Origin: Chlamydia serpentis
GTDB lineage: Bacteria; Chlamydiota; Chlamydiia; Chlamydiales; Chlamydiaceae
Direction of reading: 5' to 3'
Assembly: GCF_900239945.1 (NCBI RefSeq)
Contig: NZ_LT993738.1
Location: forward strand, 930,001-994,000
DNA length: 64,000 nt
Shown one piece after another: positions 9,905-19,190 of this stretch; position 1 is the stretch's first letter; each line of letters starts with the position of its first letter. Under the pieces are notes generated by a model that made no database searches, was not told where the DNA came from, and was given only the letters and a program-made list of their open reading frames with translations. A program made the position numbers and the translations under genes.

Positions 9905-12199
9905 GTGACACTACAACCGAGTTATATTAATTTTACCCGTAATGTGACTACTGCTTTAGCTGGTAGTAAAGTAGATACATCAGTTGTAGAGCTGACTTGC
10001 AGTGCTTTATTTTTCCAGGAACTTCAAGATAAGGCAGAAGGACTAAAGCATGCCCTCGGCTTAGTTAAAGAGCTCAAAGCAGAAACCTCCTCACCGCAAA
10101 TCAAAACCTTATTTTTAGATCAGATACCGGAAGAACCATCATATCCAGTAGTTTCTTCTGGAGTGATAGATAGAACTATGCCGACCTACACCGATAATGA
10201 GGTGCAGGCAATCATACAAAATCCCAATTTTGCTACGGCCAAAATTTTTATTGATGGCCTAGATAAGGTATTTGCTGGCTATTTAAAGTCTGTATCAACG
10301 GATACAGGTGTTGATCCCTCGGACCCAGAAAGTGCTATTATAATTGCATATCAGCGTCGATTGGAAGATCTCAAACCTAAGTTTGCTACTAGTACGACCC
10401 CTACAGATAGTGATTATACGGCACTCTATGCTTTGCCAGGTGATTTTGTGAAGGAAGTAGAAGCTTTAAAAGAGCCAGATGCTCCTCCTAAAAGCAAAAT
10501 TCATGCTTTTTGGCAGGAGATAATGACAATTTATAACAACATGCAGGTTATTTCCTATCCTGTTGCTGATTATCTCAATGTACAGATTGCAGACCTTTCT
10601 CTTAGTATTGCTGCAGCTCAGGAGGTGCAGCAATACTTACGGAATTTTTATAACATCTTAAAAGACATTTTAAATCCAATATGGTCAGACCCCCAACCTA
10701 CTGCCTATCTAACAGGTACAGAGTATAATGCTCGTGATTCTGGAATCATTCAAAGTTTATTAAATTTAAGCGGCAATTACCGTCTGCTTACTGAGAATAT
10801 GCTGGGAAATACGGATACAAGTCTTCCTCAGGAAATTATCGACCAGATAGTTAATTTTCAAAGGGGTGTAAACGATATAGCTATTTTGTGGGATAGTTTA
10901 GGAACTAAATTCAGACTGGATTCTTTTATTGGGGTAATCTATGTATATCAGCGCTGCGCAACTCTTTTTGGCACAAGTTATGGGAATTGGACTCCATCTA
11001 GGCAGGATTACGTTAATGTACTTAATCAAGAAAAAAATTACTGGCAGGCACGAGCAAACGGATTTAATGTAACTAGCGACGGTGTGTTTGACTCATTTAT
11101 TAACGATATAAATAGTAATAGTGGGTATAGGAACATTCATATTTTTCAAAATGGTCAGGTAAACCAAATCAATCCTACTTTCTTAAGTCAAGCCATAGCA
11201 GCTTTGCGAAGCCCTCACGTGTTAATGTCGCGTGACCTATATCAGCAAGTGGAAAATGCTGCTATTAGATCTATTACAGCCTTAGAGGCTCTGATTTCTG
11301 GTTGGAATACGCAGATAGCAACATTCCAAAACCAAAAAAGTTCTGTAGATCCTTCTCAGTTGAAGTATTTTGACTCAATGAAGACGAATAAAAAAACCTT
11401 TGTAGATACTTCGCCTTTGCAGATGGTTTATGCTTCATTAATGCTGGATAAGTTTTTACCTACCCAGCAGAATGTGATTGCATCGTTAGGGATACAGATG
11501 ACTTATTCAAATAAGGCTGCTAAATACCTAAATAAACTCATTAATCAGATTACAACTTTCCAGACTGCTGATGTCTATTATTCTTTAACCATATACTTGA
11601 AGCAGATGAACTTACAGGCTCTAGTCGACCCTATTGGTAAGGCTATTGGTGTTTTGAATAGGGAAAAAGAGCGAGCAGTAGCAGACATTACTCGTTGCAA
11701 CAATATAAAAACTACTATTAATGAGATACTTGGTGAGATTAAGGCAGATAAAGATCTATCGAAGTCTCAGGTTAGAGAGCTTGTAGATACTTTAACATCA
11801 TTCAAATCTCAAAGCGATGATCTGATCCGCAATTTATCCTGTTTAATTTGTTATTTGTCGGGAATGAGTTTTAAGAACGTAGAAAAACCTTATGAGACTT
11901 ATGAAGCATTTACTGCAGAAGTATTTTCCGCCCCTTTTGATCAATGGAAGCGCCAGTTAGCAACATTTGAAAGTTTTGTAGTTCAGGGAGGGCAAAATGG
12001 AATTATCCCAGGTGGAGAGCAGCAGGTTTTACAGGCTTTAGAATCTTCGCAACAGGATTTCTCAACATTTAACCAGAACCAACAGCTTGCTTTACAATTA
12101 GAATCTTCAGCTATGCAACAGGAGTGGACCATCGTAAGTGCTGCCCTTGCTTTGTTAAATCAGCTAGTCTCTAAGATAGCGAGAAGAATTAAATCTTAG
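9905..12199 (+). CDS. DUF582-family protein, probable type III secreted effector (CT711-like)
   Basis: Chlamydia-specific 764-residue protein. The start is a GTG at 9905 with a weak ribosome-binding site; no nearby ATG would keep the N-terminus. It is mostly helical, with no signal peptide or membrane segment. The last 260 residues or so resemble those of the next gene, ending in a QQLALQLESSAMQQEW-type block, which marks it as DUF582. From the literature as I recall it, the C. trachomatis homologues (CT619-CT621, CT711, CT712) are type III secreted and the DUF582 domain can bind the host ESCRT-0 protein Hrs. Role here is inferred from family. Confidence 0.8.
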   Translation: MTLQPSYINFTRNVTTALAGSKVDTSVVELTCSALFFQELQDKAEGLKHALGLVKELKAETSSPQIKTLFLDQIPEEPSYPVVSSGVIDRTMPTYTDNEVQAIIQNPNFATAKIFIDGLDKVFAGYLKSVSTDTGVDPSDPESAIIIAYQRRLEDLKPKFATSTTPTDSDYTALYALPGDFVKEVEALKEPDAPPKSKIHAFWQEIMTIYNNMQVISYPVADYLNVQIADLSLSIAAAQEVQQYLRNFYNILKDILNPIWSDPQPTAYLTGTEYNARDSGIIQSLLNLSGNYRLLTENMLGNTDTSLPQEIIDQIVNFQRGVNDIAILWDSLGTKFRLDSFIGVIYVYQRCATLFGTSYGNWTPSRQDYVNVLNQEKNYWQARANGFNVTSDGVFDSFINDINSNSGYRNIHIFQNGQVNQINPTFLSQAIAALRSPHVLMSRDLYQQVENAAIRSITALEALISGWNTQIATFQNQKSSVDPSQLKYFDSMKTNKKTFVDTSPLQMVYASLMLDKFLPTQQNVIASLGIQMTYSNKAAKYLNKLINQITTFQTADVYYSLTIYLKQMNLQALVDPIGKAIGVLNREKERAVADITRCNNIKTTINEILGEIKADKDLSKSQVRELVDTLTSFKSQSDDLIRNLSCLICYLSGMSFKNVEKPYETYEAFTAEVFSAPFDQWKRQLATFESFVVQGGQNGIIPGGEQQVLQALESSQQDFSTFNQNQQLALQLESSAMQQEWTIVSAALALLNQLVSKIARRIKS

Positions 12200-12217
12200 T
12201 ATTTAGGAAATACCATT

Positions 12218-13387
12218 ATGAATTCAAGAATAGAGAGAAAAAACTGTCTTCAGCTGACACAAGTAGCTCCTTCGTATCAAGAACCTCAACATTCTATTAC
12301 AAGATTAACAGTAGATTACATAGACGTAACAGAACTCTCTCGGCATCTTAATGCTTTCAAAGATGTCATTAAAGCAGCTAGAAGTTTAGATTTAGGGAAG
12401 GCATTTATGACTTCTATGAAGCAGAGCTTTGTGAATACCGGTACAGAGTTAGCAATTATACAAACCATTCTTGCAGATCAGAGTAGTCGTGAGACACGTA
12501 AGAAGGAAGATAAGATTTTTCATCAGTACTTAGAGAAAGCTCTGCCGCAAGCTTCAACAGCAACTCCAGGAGTTACACCTCCTGTAGATCCTATTGCAGA
12601 TAAGATGCCTCTACAATCTGCATTTGCTTACGTTCTTCTTGATAAATATATTCCTGCACAAGAGGAAGCGCTGTATGCTCTTGGAAGGGAGTTAAATCTC
12701 TCCGGATATGCTCAAAACTTATTTAGTCCTCTTTTGGAAGCTATCAAGAGTTTTAACTCAGCCCCTATAAATTATAACCTAGGATCCTATATTTCTCAAA
12801 CTAGCGGCACAGCGAACTTCTCTTATGGTTATGAGATGATCTTATCGCGGTATAACAATGAGATCTCTCAATGCCGAACCGACATCACTAGCGTAACGAA
12901 TGCCAAAGCTATTTTAGCTAAAATTTCTACTTCTGTTAAGGCAAATGCAAGTCTGACAGACGAACAGAAGAAGCAAATACAGGGTATTATTGACGGATAT
13001 AATAAATCTTTAGATATTATAAAAACGCAATTAACAGATGTCATGATAAATCTAGCGGGAATTACGTTTGTTCCCGGTTTAGATAAGTATGATCCTTCTT
13101 ATCGTATTGTTGGTGGGGATTTAACCATCATATCATTACAGAATAACGAGAGCTTGCTTGTAGATGGTAAGATTGATGTGAAGACTGCAGTTATAGAAGG
13201 TGGTTTACTAAACTTCTTTACTACGGTGCTTACTGATATACAAAATTATGGAGACTTAGCACAGACGCAACAACTTATGTTGGATTTAGAGTTGAAGGCT
13301 ATGCAGCAACAATGGAGCTTGATCGCTGCATCTTTGAAGCTATTAAATGGTATGTATAGCACAGTAATTTCTGGATTTAAAAATTAA
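12218..13387 (+). CDS. DUF582-family protein, probable type III secreted effector (CT712-like)
   Basis: 389-residue paralogue of the preceding protein; AGGA lies 9 nt before the ATG. Roughly residues 130-389 align with the C-terminal third of its neighbour, starting from an MPLQ...LLDKY-IP block and ending in QQLMLDLELKAMQQQW. It therefore consists of the DUF582 domain plus a short, different N-terminus, which would hold any secretion signal. No signal peptide or membrane segment is visible. The 18-nt gap suggests an operon of two effectors made by tandem duplication. The stop overlaps the convergent porB stop by 4 nt. Confidence 0.8.
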   Translation: MNSRIERKNCLQLTQVAPSYQEPQHSITRLTVDYIDVTELSRHLNAFKDVIKAARSLDLGKAFMTSMKQSFVNTGTELAIIQTILADQSSRETRKKEDKIFHQYLEKALPQASTATPGVTPPVDPIADKMPLQSAFAYVLLDKYIPAQEEALYALGRELNLSGYAQNLFSPLLEAIKSFNSAPINYNLGSYISQTSGTANFSYGYEMILSRYNNEISQCRTDITSVTNAKAILAKISTSVKANASLTDEQKKQIQGIIDGYNKSLDIIKTQLTDVMINLAGITFVPGLDKYDPSYRIVGGDLTIISLQNNESLLVDGKIDVKTAVIEGGLLNFFTTVLTDIQNYGDLAQTQQLMLDLELKAMQQQWSLIAASLKLLNGMYSTVISGFKN

Positions 13388-14418
13388 AACTGTAATCCTG
13401 AAGTAATATTAATAGCTCGTTGATAGCCCCAGCGACCCTCTATACTATAATAGAAGTTATCAGCGAGGCAGCAAGTAGCTCCGCAGCAGAAATTGATTTT
13501 ATCGAAGTTAGTGATTTTGCGAATCTTAAACTTGAAATTTGTAAATTGTTTTTCAAGTTCTGAGAAGGTATCTGAAGGAGCTTTTCTTGAAGTATTTCCT
13601 ACTGATACTGATGCATAAGGGAGTACATAATCATTAAGATATGTGGAGATTCCTATACTAGCAGACCATTCCTTATAGTTTAAATTTCCATCAGTAGCAT
13701 CAAAATAAATCTCAGGGTTTGCCTTATTATAAACGATGATATAATTGATGGGGCTTGAGCCATGACGGTAGTCCGCACTAATCCCTACGAAGGAAACACC
13801 GTCTTTCCATAATACTTTCTGTAGACTAAGATCCCAAACAATCCCATAGTCAGATTGAACTTCAATAAGCCCATCTGTTACTTCAGATTCTGCATTTAAA
13901 GGATTTGAAGTGAAGTCTCTATAAGCGTTTAGAGGAAGGCGATAATATTGTTTTAGACCTCCTACACGTGCTGTAAAGGCAATGTCTAGAAGAGGTACTG
14001 AAGCTGGGGACGTTTCCTGTAAAGCAATAGTTGCAAAAACACAACTTGAGCTTATAGAACTATTGTTGATGTCGAAATCCACATTTTTAGTTGTAGAGGT
14101 AATCGTAGGGTTTGTTCCAGTACCTGTAGTTGTTACTGAAGTAATAACAGGAACATCAGTAATATGAGCACTTTCTGAGAAGATGTAATCACCATAAAAT
14201 CCGAACTTGAAACTGCCTGCAAGAGCGGCAAAAAGATCATAACTATTGCAAAGCTGGAAAGCACACCACCCCTTTTGCTCAGGATTAATACCTGGTAATA
14301 CAGGGGCTGCAGGGTTCCCAGCTGCTAGAGCGTATAGCGAAGGAGAAGATACAATCCCCAAAAACATAGAGAAGAAAAGGGTTGCTAAACGTAAATGTTT
14401 TAGCATCTTGCTATTCAT
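13384..14418 (-). CDS. porB: PorB (OmpB) outer-membrane porin
   Basis: 344-residue outer-membrane protein. A signal peptide occupies about residues 1-33, with cleavage probably after ALA. The mature part is rich in alternating beta-strand pattern, has several cysteines including a CCGATCC cluster, and ends in phenylalanine, as expected for a beta-barrel recognised by the BAM machinery. The C. trachomatis homologue (CT713) was reported to be a porin favouring dicarboxylates such as 2-oxoglutarate. That fits the pckG and TCA context, but specificity cannot be read from this sequence. It is monocistronic: convergent with the DUF582 pair, and 152 nt from gpsA. Confidence 0.88.
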   Translation of the reverse strand: MNSKMLKHLRLATLFFSMFLGIVSSPSLYALAAGNPAAPVLPGINPEQKGWCAFQLCNSYDLFAALAGSFKFGFYGDYIFSESAHITDVPVITSVTTTGTGTNPTITSTTKNVDFDINNSSISSSCVFATIALQETSPASVPLLDIAFTARVGGLKQYYRLPLNAYRDFTSNPLNAESEVTDGLIEVQSDYGIVWDLSLQKVLWKDGVSFVGISADYRHGSSPINYIIVYNKANPEIYFDATDGNLNYKEWSASIGISTYLNDYVLPYASVSVGNTSRKAPSDTFSELEKQFTNFKFKIRKITNFDKINFCCGATCCLADNFYYSIEGRWGYQRAINITSGLQF

Positions 14419-14570
14419 GTAAAGGGAGCCTTATTTGCTTTTGATGATTAAGCCTTCTTTACCATATGATATAAAAATGTACAAATGAAAAGAAAGTGAG
14501 ATGGGAAGGATCTTTGAATCTTATAGATTCAGCGTTCTTATTTACTTCGTTGCTTTAAAATTGCGATAAA

Positions 14571-15575
14571 TTATAGGAACTCTTCTTTAGTATTTCTCTG
14601 TAGTAGGAGAGAAATCCCCTCTTTGAGGTCAAGGTTCTCATAGAGAAGCCGGTAGATCCCACTAGTTATAGGCATGTCGATTTTATGATGTTTGGCAATT
14701 TGGTGAGCAGAGAGTGCTGTATACGCCCCCTCTACCGCCATTCCGATTTTTGCTTTCGCCTGTTCAAAAGTAAAGCCTTGAGCTAGGAGTTTCCCAAATT
14801 GTAGGTTTCTACTTGACTCAGAGAAGCAAGTCACGCAAAGATCTCCAAGTCCAGCAAGCCCATTTAGAGTTTCCGGACGACAATCCATGATTGCAGCTAA
14901 TTTACGCATCTCATGCAAACCACGCGTTACAAGTCCCGCTTTCGCATTATTTCCAAAAGACAATCCCTCTGAGATTCCACAGGCAATAGCAATGACATTT
15001 TTTAAAGCTCCTCCGAGAGCTGCACCTTTGATATCGGTGTTAGGATAGACTCGGAAGGTTGGGATAGAAAAAGCTTCGTGTATTTGCTTAAGAGTTTGTG
15101 AGTCATAAGCACTGACAACTACAGAACATGGACAGCCTTTTAATACTTCCTTAGCAATAGAAGGACCACTAAGATATCCTAAATAGGGAGTTACAGAATC
15201 TCCAAGAACTTCAAGCATGATTTCACTGAGGAGGAGTCCTGTATTTTGCTCAATTCCTTTTGAAGTGATGACAAAGGGCACAGATAGATTAATGATTTGT
15301 TTGACTTGTTCTGCAACAGGGCGGATCCCTGCAGAAGTCACTCCTTCCACAATCATAAAAGCATTATGAATAGCTTCCTTCATGTTTGTCGTAAAAGAAA
15401 GATTCGGAGAAATGACAAGATCAGGAGCTAGTGGGTGACGTCGTTTTGTTTGTAACTGCTTGATAAGGCTGGTATTTCGGGACCACCCAACAACTGGATA
15501 CCCTTTATTAGCAAGTAGAGAAGCTAAGCAAAATCCCCAGATGCCCATTCCTAAATAACCGACGTGTTCTTTCAT
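14571..15575 (-). CDS. gpsA: Glycerol-3-phosphate dehydrogenase [NAD(P)+]
   Basis: Reduces dihydroxyacetone phosphate to sn-glycerol-3-phosphate, the backbone for phospholipid synthesis. The 334-residue length fits. The N-terminal dinucleotide motif is GYLGMGIWG (usual GxGxWG), and the C-terminal domain has the KNVIAIACGISEGL...NNAKAGL block of the family. The start overlaps the upstream pyrophosphorylase stop by 4 nt, so translation is probably coupled. It is the last gene of the fliF-led transcript. Confidence 0.95.
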   Translation of the reverse strand: MKEHVGYLGMGIWGFCLASLLANKGYPVVGWSRNTSLIKQLQTKRRHPLAPDLVISPNLSFTTNMKEAIHNAFMIVEGVTSAGIRPVAEQVKQIINLSVPFVITSKGIEQNTGLLLSEIMLEVLGDSVTPYLGYLSGPSIAKEVLKGCPCSVVVSAYDSQTLKQIHEAFSIPTFRVYPNTDIKGAALGGALKNVIAIACGISEGLSFGNNAKAGLVTRGLHEMRKLAAIMDCRPETLNGLAGLGDLCVTCFSESSRNLQFGKLLAQGFTFEQAKAKIGMAVEGAYTALSAHQIAKHHKIDMPITSGIYRLLYENLDLKEGISLLLQRNTKEEFL

Positions 15576-16957
15576 GAGGCCTCAAAAAATGGTTCCTCGA
15601 AAACTGCTTTGTTTTCCCAATGTACGGAAGTAGATGTTGAAGGATAATAAAAATCCGCTTCTAATTCAAAGGTTGTGTTAGGAGAGAGCTTTTTTCCTGT
15701 AACTTTATGAAAAAGTTGACGTTCTCTATCAGAGAGGGCTTGCCTCACCGTATCTGGACTATGATTCCCTTCTAAATTTTTCAAGGGAGCAAAGCACTCT
15801 TGTCTAGGATAAACAAGGGTTTGGCAGCACTCACTATAACAAAATAGATCAAAGATAAATTCTTCAAATTTCCAGGCATTTTTTTCAGTTAGGGAAGAAT
15901 GGCCTAACTGTTTGGCATGCTTATGAACTTTATATAGGGGGAGCTGTTGGTAAGCGGCATGACGGATGAAGTCCATAGACAAGCAGTAGAGTCCAATATT
16001 TGCAAGACAGTATTTTAGCTTGCCATCTTCATTAAGAGCAAATCTCTCATTTTTGGGAATTTCAGAATATTCGATAACAGAAGTTTTCCCAGAGTTATGA
16101 GATTTTACAAGAATACCTACATCTTCAATAGCAGTTTGACGTAAGGCTGCTTTTATGGTGACCTCGTTGTTAGTCATAGCATGGAAACCACAAAGTTCTA
16201 CGTCAAAAGGGAGAGCTAGAGGGTTATCAATCGGGATGACACTGACCATTTCTATGCCAGCATTTTTCCATTTTTCCCATATCCCAGAGGTATAAAGAAG
16301 AGTTGCTATGCAACCATTACCATTAGGGCCTAAAGCCAAGGTATCCATGTCTTCAAGAAAGAGATCCCCAGATAGGGTTAAAAGGGGCCAGAGAGGTTGA
16401 CAGAAAAAGTCTACCTGATTTGGATCAAGATGAAAATAATCGTTGGATTCGAAATAAGAACGGGTTTGTCGAGTATTTAGTGGCGATGTCATGAATGCTA
16501 GAGGGAGAGGCTGGCCTGCAAGTTTACTTGCAGCGCAGACTTTTTCTGCCACCAGTTGGAACAAGGGCTTTTTTTTAATCGGAGAAACAGGGAATAAACC
16601 TTTAGGGCCATCGCATTTTAATCTTGAACCCTGTCCACCTGCAAGGACTACACAAGCAACTTTTTTGTCTTTTAGTAACGAGGTCCCTACATGAGTTCTC
16701 TCTGGATCTTCTCCTGAAGAAGCAAATGATGTTATGGGATAGAAATCTTTGATTATAGTTGTAGGCGAGGAGATTAACTGTTGTTGTTTATGAAAGAAAT
16801 CCACATCCACACAGGCGAGTTGGTGAAAAAGCCTTTGTTGTTGCTTGGGAGAAAGGGATGGCCAGATATCTAATAGATGATGTTGGTTTATGGCTTTGAG
16901 CTTATCTGCTAGGGTTTTTAGATTTATAGCAGAGAGCGAATATACTGATTCAGTCAT
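15572..16957 (-). CDS. UTP-dependent sugar-1-phosphate uridylyltransferase (UDP-sugar pyrophosphorylase family)
   Basis: 461-residue nucleotidyltransferase that would make a UDP-sugar from UTP and a sugar 1-phosphate. The signature VVLAGGQGSRLKCDGPKG, close to the LxGGxGTRLG...PK motif of eukaryotic-type UDP-GlcNAc and UDP-Glc pyrophosphorylases, is present, as are downstream blocks such as IPIDNPLA. UDP-GlcNAc or UDP-glucose are both possible substrates; sequence alone does not decide. It begins 11 nt after the FliJ-like gene and overlaps gpsA by 4 nt, so two metabolic genes trail a flagellar-type export set. Confidence 0.85.
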   Translation of the reverse strand: MTESVYSLSAINLKTLADKLKAINQHHLLDIWPSLSPKQQQRLFHQLACVDVDFFHKQQQLISSPTTIIKDFYPITSFASSGEDPERTHVGTSLLKDKKVACVVLAGGQGSRLKCDGPKGLFPVSPIKKKPLFQLVAEKVCAASKLAGQPLPLAFMTSPLNTRQTRSYFESNDYFHLDPNQVDFFCQPLWPLLTLSGDLFLEDMDTLALGPNGNGCIATLLYTSGIWEKWKNAGIEMVSVIPIDNPLALPFDVELCGFHAMTNNEVTIKAALRQTAIEDVGILVKSHNSGKTSVIEYSEIPKNERFALNEDGKLKYCLANIGLYCLSMDFIRHAAYQQLPLYKVHKHAKQLGHSSLTEKNAWKFEEFIFDLFCYSECCQTLVYPRQECFAPLKNLEGNHSPDTVRQALSDRERQLFHKVTGKKLSPNTTFELEADFYYPSTSTSVHWENKAVFEEPFFEAS

Positions 16958-16968
16958 TACAGTTAGCC

Positions 16969-17337
16969 TTACGTTCCTATCTCTTGATTCTTAGAATACT
17001 TATTGTTCTTGATCTTTTCGATGATTTTTCTATGGTTTATTAATCCCTGAAGTTCCTGACGACGGATTTGAAGAAATTGGAGGGATTCGCTCTGTTGTTT
17101 ATAAAGAGATCTTTGTAATGTTTTCAAGTATTCTAAGAATATATCATAATGTTCTGTGTTATCTCGAGTAATAAAACGCTGATAACGCTTGTGATGTATA
17201 TCTAAAATACTTTTTTTCGTGGTTTGAATAGTTTGTGATAGTGCCAGCAGACAATTCTCATGATAACGTACATTATCTAAAGATCTATAAATCTGAATTT
17301 TTAAGATTAAAGATAGACTAGAAAGTCGACGGGTCAT
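16969..17337 (-). CDS. FliJ/YscO-like coiled-coil protein (inferred)
   Basis: 122-residue, highly charged, almost wholly helical protein with no membrane segment. I do not recognise it by sequence alone. Its place immediately after fliI (4-nt overlap), its size and its coiled-coil character with a basic C-terminal stretch (RKIIEKIKNNKY) match FliJ/YscO stalk proteins, which sit in the ATPase hexamer. C. trachomatis CT716 is the positional equivalent as I recall it. The functional call is inference from context; a structure prediction should show a two-helix antiparallel hairpin. Confidence 0.6.
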   Translation of the reverse strand: MTRRLSSLSLILKIQIYRSLDNVRYHENCLLALSQTIQTTKKSILDIHHKRYQRFITRDNTEHYDIFLEYLKTLQRSLYKQQSESLQFLQIRRQELQGLINHRKIIEKIKNNKYSKNQEIGT

Positions 17338-18635
17338 GATTCAGCTAGTGCCTCAAGTTGCTTTAATGTGTTTTCCAAGTAGCAGTAGCTAGATAAAGGT
17401 TGTGTTAGAAATGCTTTGATGCTTGGAAGAAGTTGAACAGCTTTGTCTAATTCTTCATCTTGACCTGGAGTGTAAGCTCCAAGACGAATGATATCTAATG
17501 CTTCGTTATAGACTTTAAGTAAGGAACGAAGTCTTTCCGCAGCAGCATAATGGTGAGGAAGCGCTAGGTTTTGTGCTGATCGAGAAAGACTCGATAAGAT
17601 ATCAATAGGAGGAGAAGCAAGAGCTTGTCCTTGGCTTGTAAGGAAAAAATGCCCATCTAGTAGTGATTTTAAATAGTCAGTAAAGATATCAGGATGCTTA
17701 GGATAATATAAAATTGCATATAATGCAGTTATAGATCCTTTATCATTATTTCCTGCACGCTCTGTAAATTCCGAAACATGGTGAAAGACAGAAGCAGCAT
17801 ATTGGTGTGCAGATAGTGTCTCGCCTCGAGCTAAAGCGACTTCTTGTAATGCCGCAATCCATCGAGATAGAGAGTCCATAACAAACAAAACCTCATGACC
17901 TTGATCACGAAAATATTCTGCTATAGTCATCGCTGCTCGTCCGGCAATTACCTTTGTTGGCGCAGTGTCGTGAGCAGGTGCTGCAATGATTACAGTGCGG
18001 TGTTGTTTTAAGGCGGTGCTATGCCTTTCTATATATTCTCTAACTTCTCGCCCTCTCTCTCCAATTAAAGCAATGACATTGATTGTAGATTTCGATCCCA
18101 AAGCGATTGCTGAAAGTAGGGAAGATTTTCCACTGCCTGGTTCAGAAAAAACTCCGATGCGTTGTCCCTTCCCCAAGGTAAGAAAGGCATCAATCGCTTT
18201 AATTCCGGTGGGAAAGATTTCATCTATAGGCTGCCTCACCATAGGAGATGGTGGAATAGAAAGAAGAGGTTTTTTATGTGTCTTAGGAAGATCTTCCTTA
18301 TTGTCCATAGGATTGCCAAAGGCATCTAAAACTCGCCCTAAGAGATAGTCCGACAAATGTAGAGAAGGAGGACGGCGTAAAGGGAGGACTTCAGTCCCGA
18401 GCGCTACAGAATATAGAGGGGACAAGGACATAAGAAGCGTAGTTTGATTGTGAAAACCAATGACTTCGGCAAGAAGATTAGGATTTTTTGTTGATGAAAT
18501 TTTACAGAGCTCTCCAAGACATGCCGAAAGTCCTTGGACCTCAATAAGATTCCCAGAAACCTTTGATAATAAACCACAAGTACGGTAAGGCTGCCAATTA
18601 TGAACGTGTATTTTCTCGTTATTTAGATAATTCAT
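17334..18635 (-). CDS. fliI: FliI-type type III export ATPase
   Basis: 433-residue F1-beta-like ATPase of the flagellar/type III family. Walker A is at about 164-171 (SEPGSGKS, where most members have GxxGxGKS) and Walker B is in EVLFVMDSLSRW. The GERGREVREYIE block of export ATPases is intact. Chlamydiae are non-motile, so this is one of the flagellar homologues kept besides the main type III ATPase; published work on C. pneumoniae reports interactions among these flagellar homologues and type III proteins. It overlaps both fliH and the FliJ-like gene by 4 nt, indicating coupled translation. Confidence 0.94.
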   Translation of the reverse strand: MNYLNNEKIHVHNWQPYRTCGLLSKVSGNLIEVQGLSACLGELCKISSTKNPNLLAEVIGFHNQTTLLMSLSPLYSVALGTEVLPLRRPPSLHLSDYLLGRVLDAFGNPMDNKEDLPKTHKKPLLSIPPSPMVRQPIDEIFPTGIKAIDAFLTLGKGQRIGVFSEPGSGKSSLLSAIALGSKSTINVIALIGERGREVREYIERHSTALKQHRTVIIAAPAHDTAPTKVIAGRAAMTIAEYFRDQGHEVLFVMDSLSRWIAALQEVALARGETLSAHQYAASVFHHVSEFTERAGNNDKGSITALYAILYYPKHPDIFTDYLKSLLDGHFFLTSQGQALASPPIDILSSLSRSAQNLALPHHYAAAERLRSLLKVYNEALDIIRLGAYTPGQDEELDKAVQLLPSIKAFLTQPLSSYCYLENTLKQLEALAES

Positions 18636-19174
18636 GCTGTCAAAACAGAAAGTAGATGGTCTAATTCTTCTCCAATTTCTTGTCTAAAAATGCCTTCAGG
18701 TGTTTCTATTTTAAATCCTCCTTGTTTACAACAAGGATCAGAAAGAAACTCAGCATGTTTAATCATAGGGAATTCATGGGTCGCGATCCACTCTTTAAGC
18801 ATTTTAAGATCTTCAGGGTGTAAGAACACCTTGATAGGAGTTAAAGCTCTTAGTGCTGTATGTCTTTGAAGAGCCGTAGAGATAAGCAATGTTAGCTCTT
18901 CAGGATTTTCTAATTTCTTATAGAGGAATTTTTCACAGATGAGAAGAGCTATTTCTAGGAGATCTGGTTTTAACTGATGAACTGTTTTTTCTACCTCTGC
19001 CAGCATGTGGATAGAAAGTTTTCGAAACAGGTTTACCAGAGAATATAGTTCTTGGCATGCCTGATCGTTTATAGGATGTTCGAGAAGAGTGTCTTGAGGT
19101 TCTTTGTCCCAGGAGCTACTTGGATCTGCAAGATGTGACTGAGAAAGAGAACCAGGAGATTGTGGTGTTGTCAC
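18632..19174 (-). CDS. fliH: FliH/YscL-like regulator of the export ATPase
   Basis: 180-residue soluble protein. The N-terminal third is low-complexity and polar; the C-terminal half carries the FliH/YscL pattern, with a VFLHPEDLKML block followed by GGFKIETPEGIFRQEIGEEL. In the family this region binds the N-terminus of the ATPase. The gene sits directly before fliI with a 4-nt overlap and 16 nt after fliF, the expected order. Often annotated as hypothetical (CT718 family). Confidence 0.8.
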   Translation of the reverse strand: MTTPQSPGSLSQSHLADPSSSWDKEPQDTLLEHPINDQACQELYSLVNLFRKLSIHMLAEVEKTVHQLKPDLLEIALLICEKFLYKKLENPEELTLLISTALQRHTALRALTPIKVFLHPEDLKMLKEWIATHEFPMIKHAEFLSDPCCKQGGFKIETPEGIFRQEIGEELDHLLSVLTA

Positions 19175-19190
19175 AAGAAATACCTAATTC

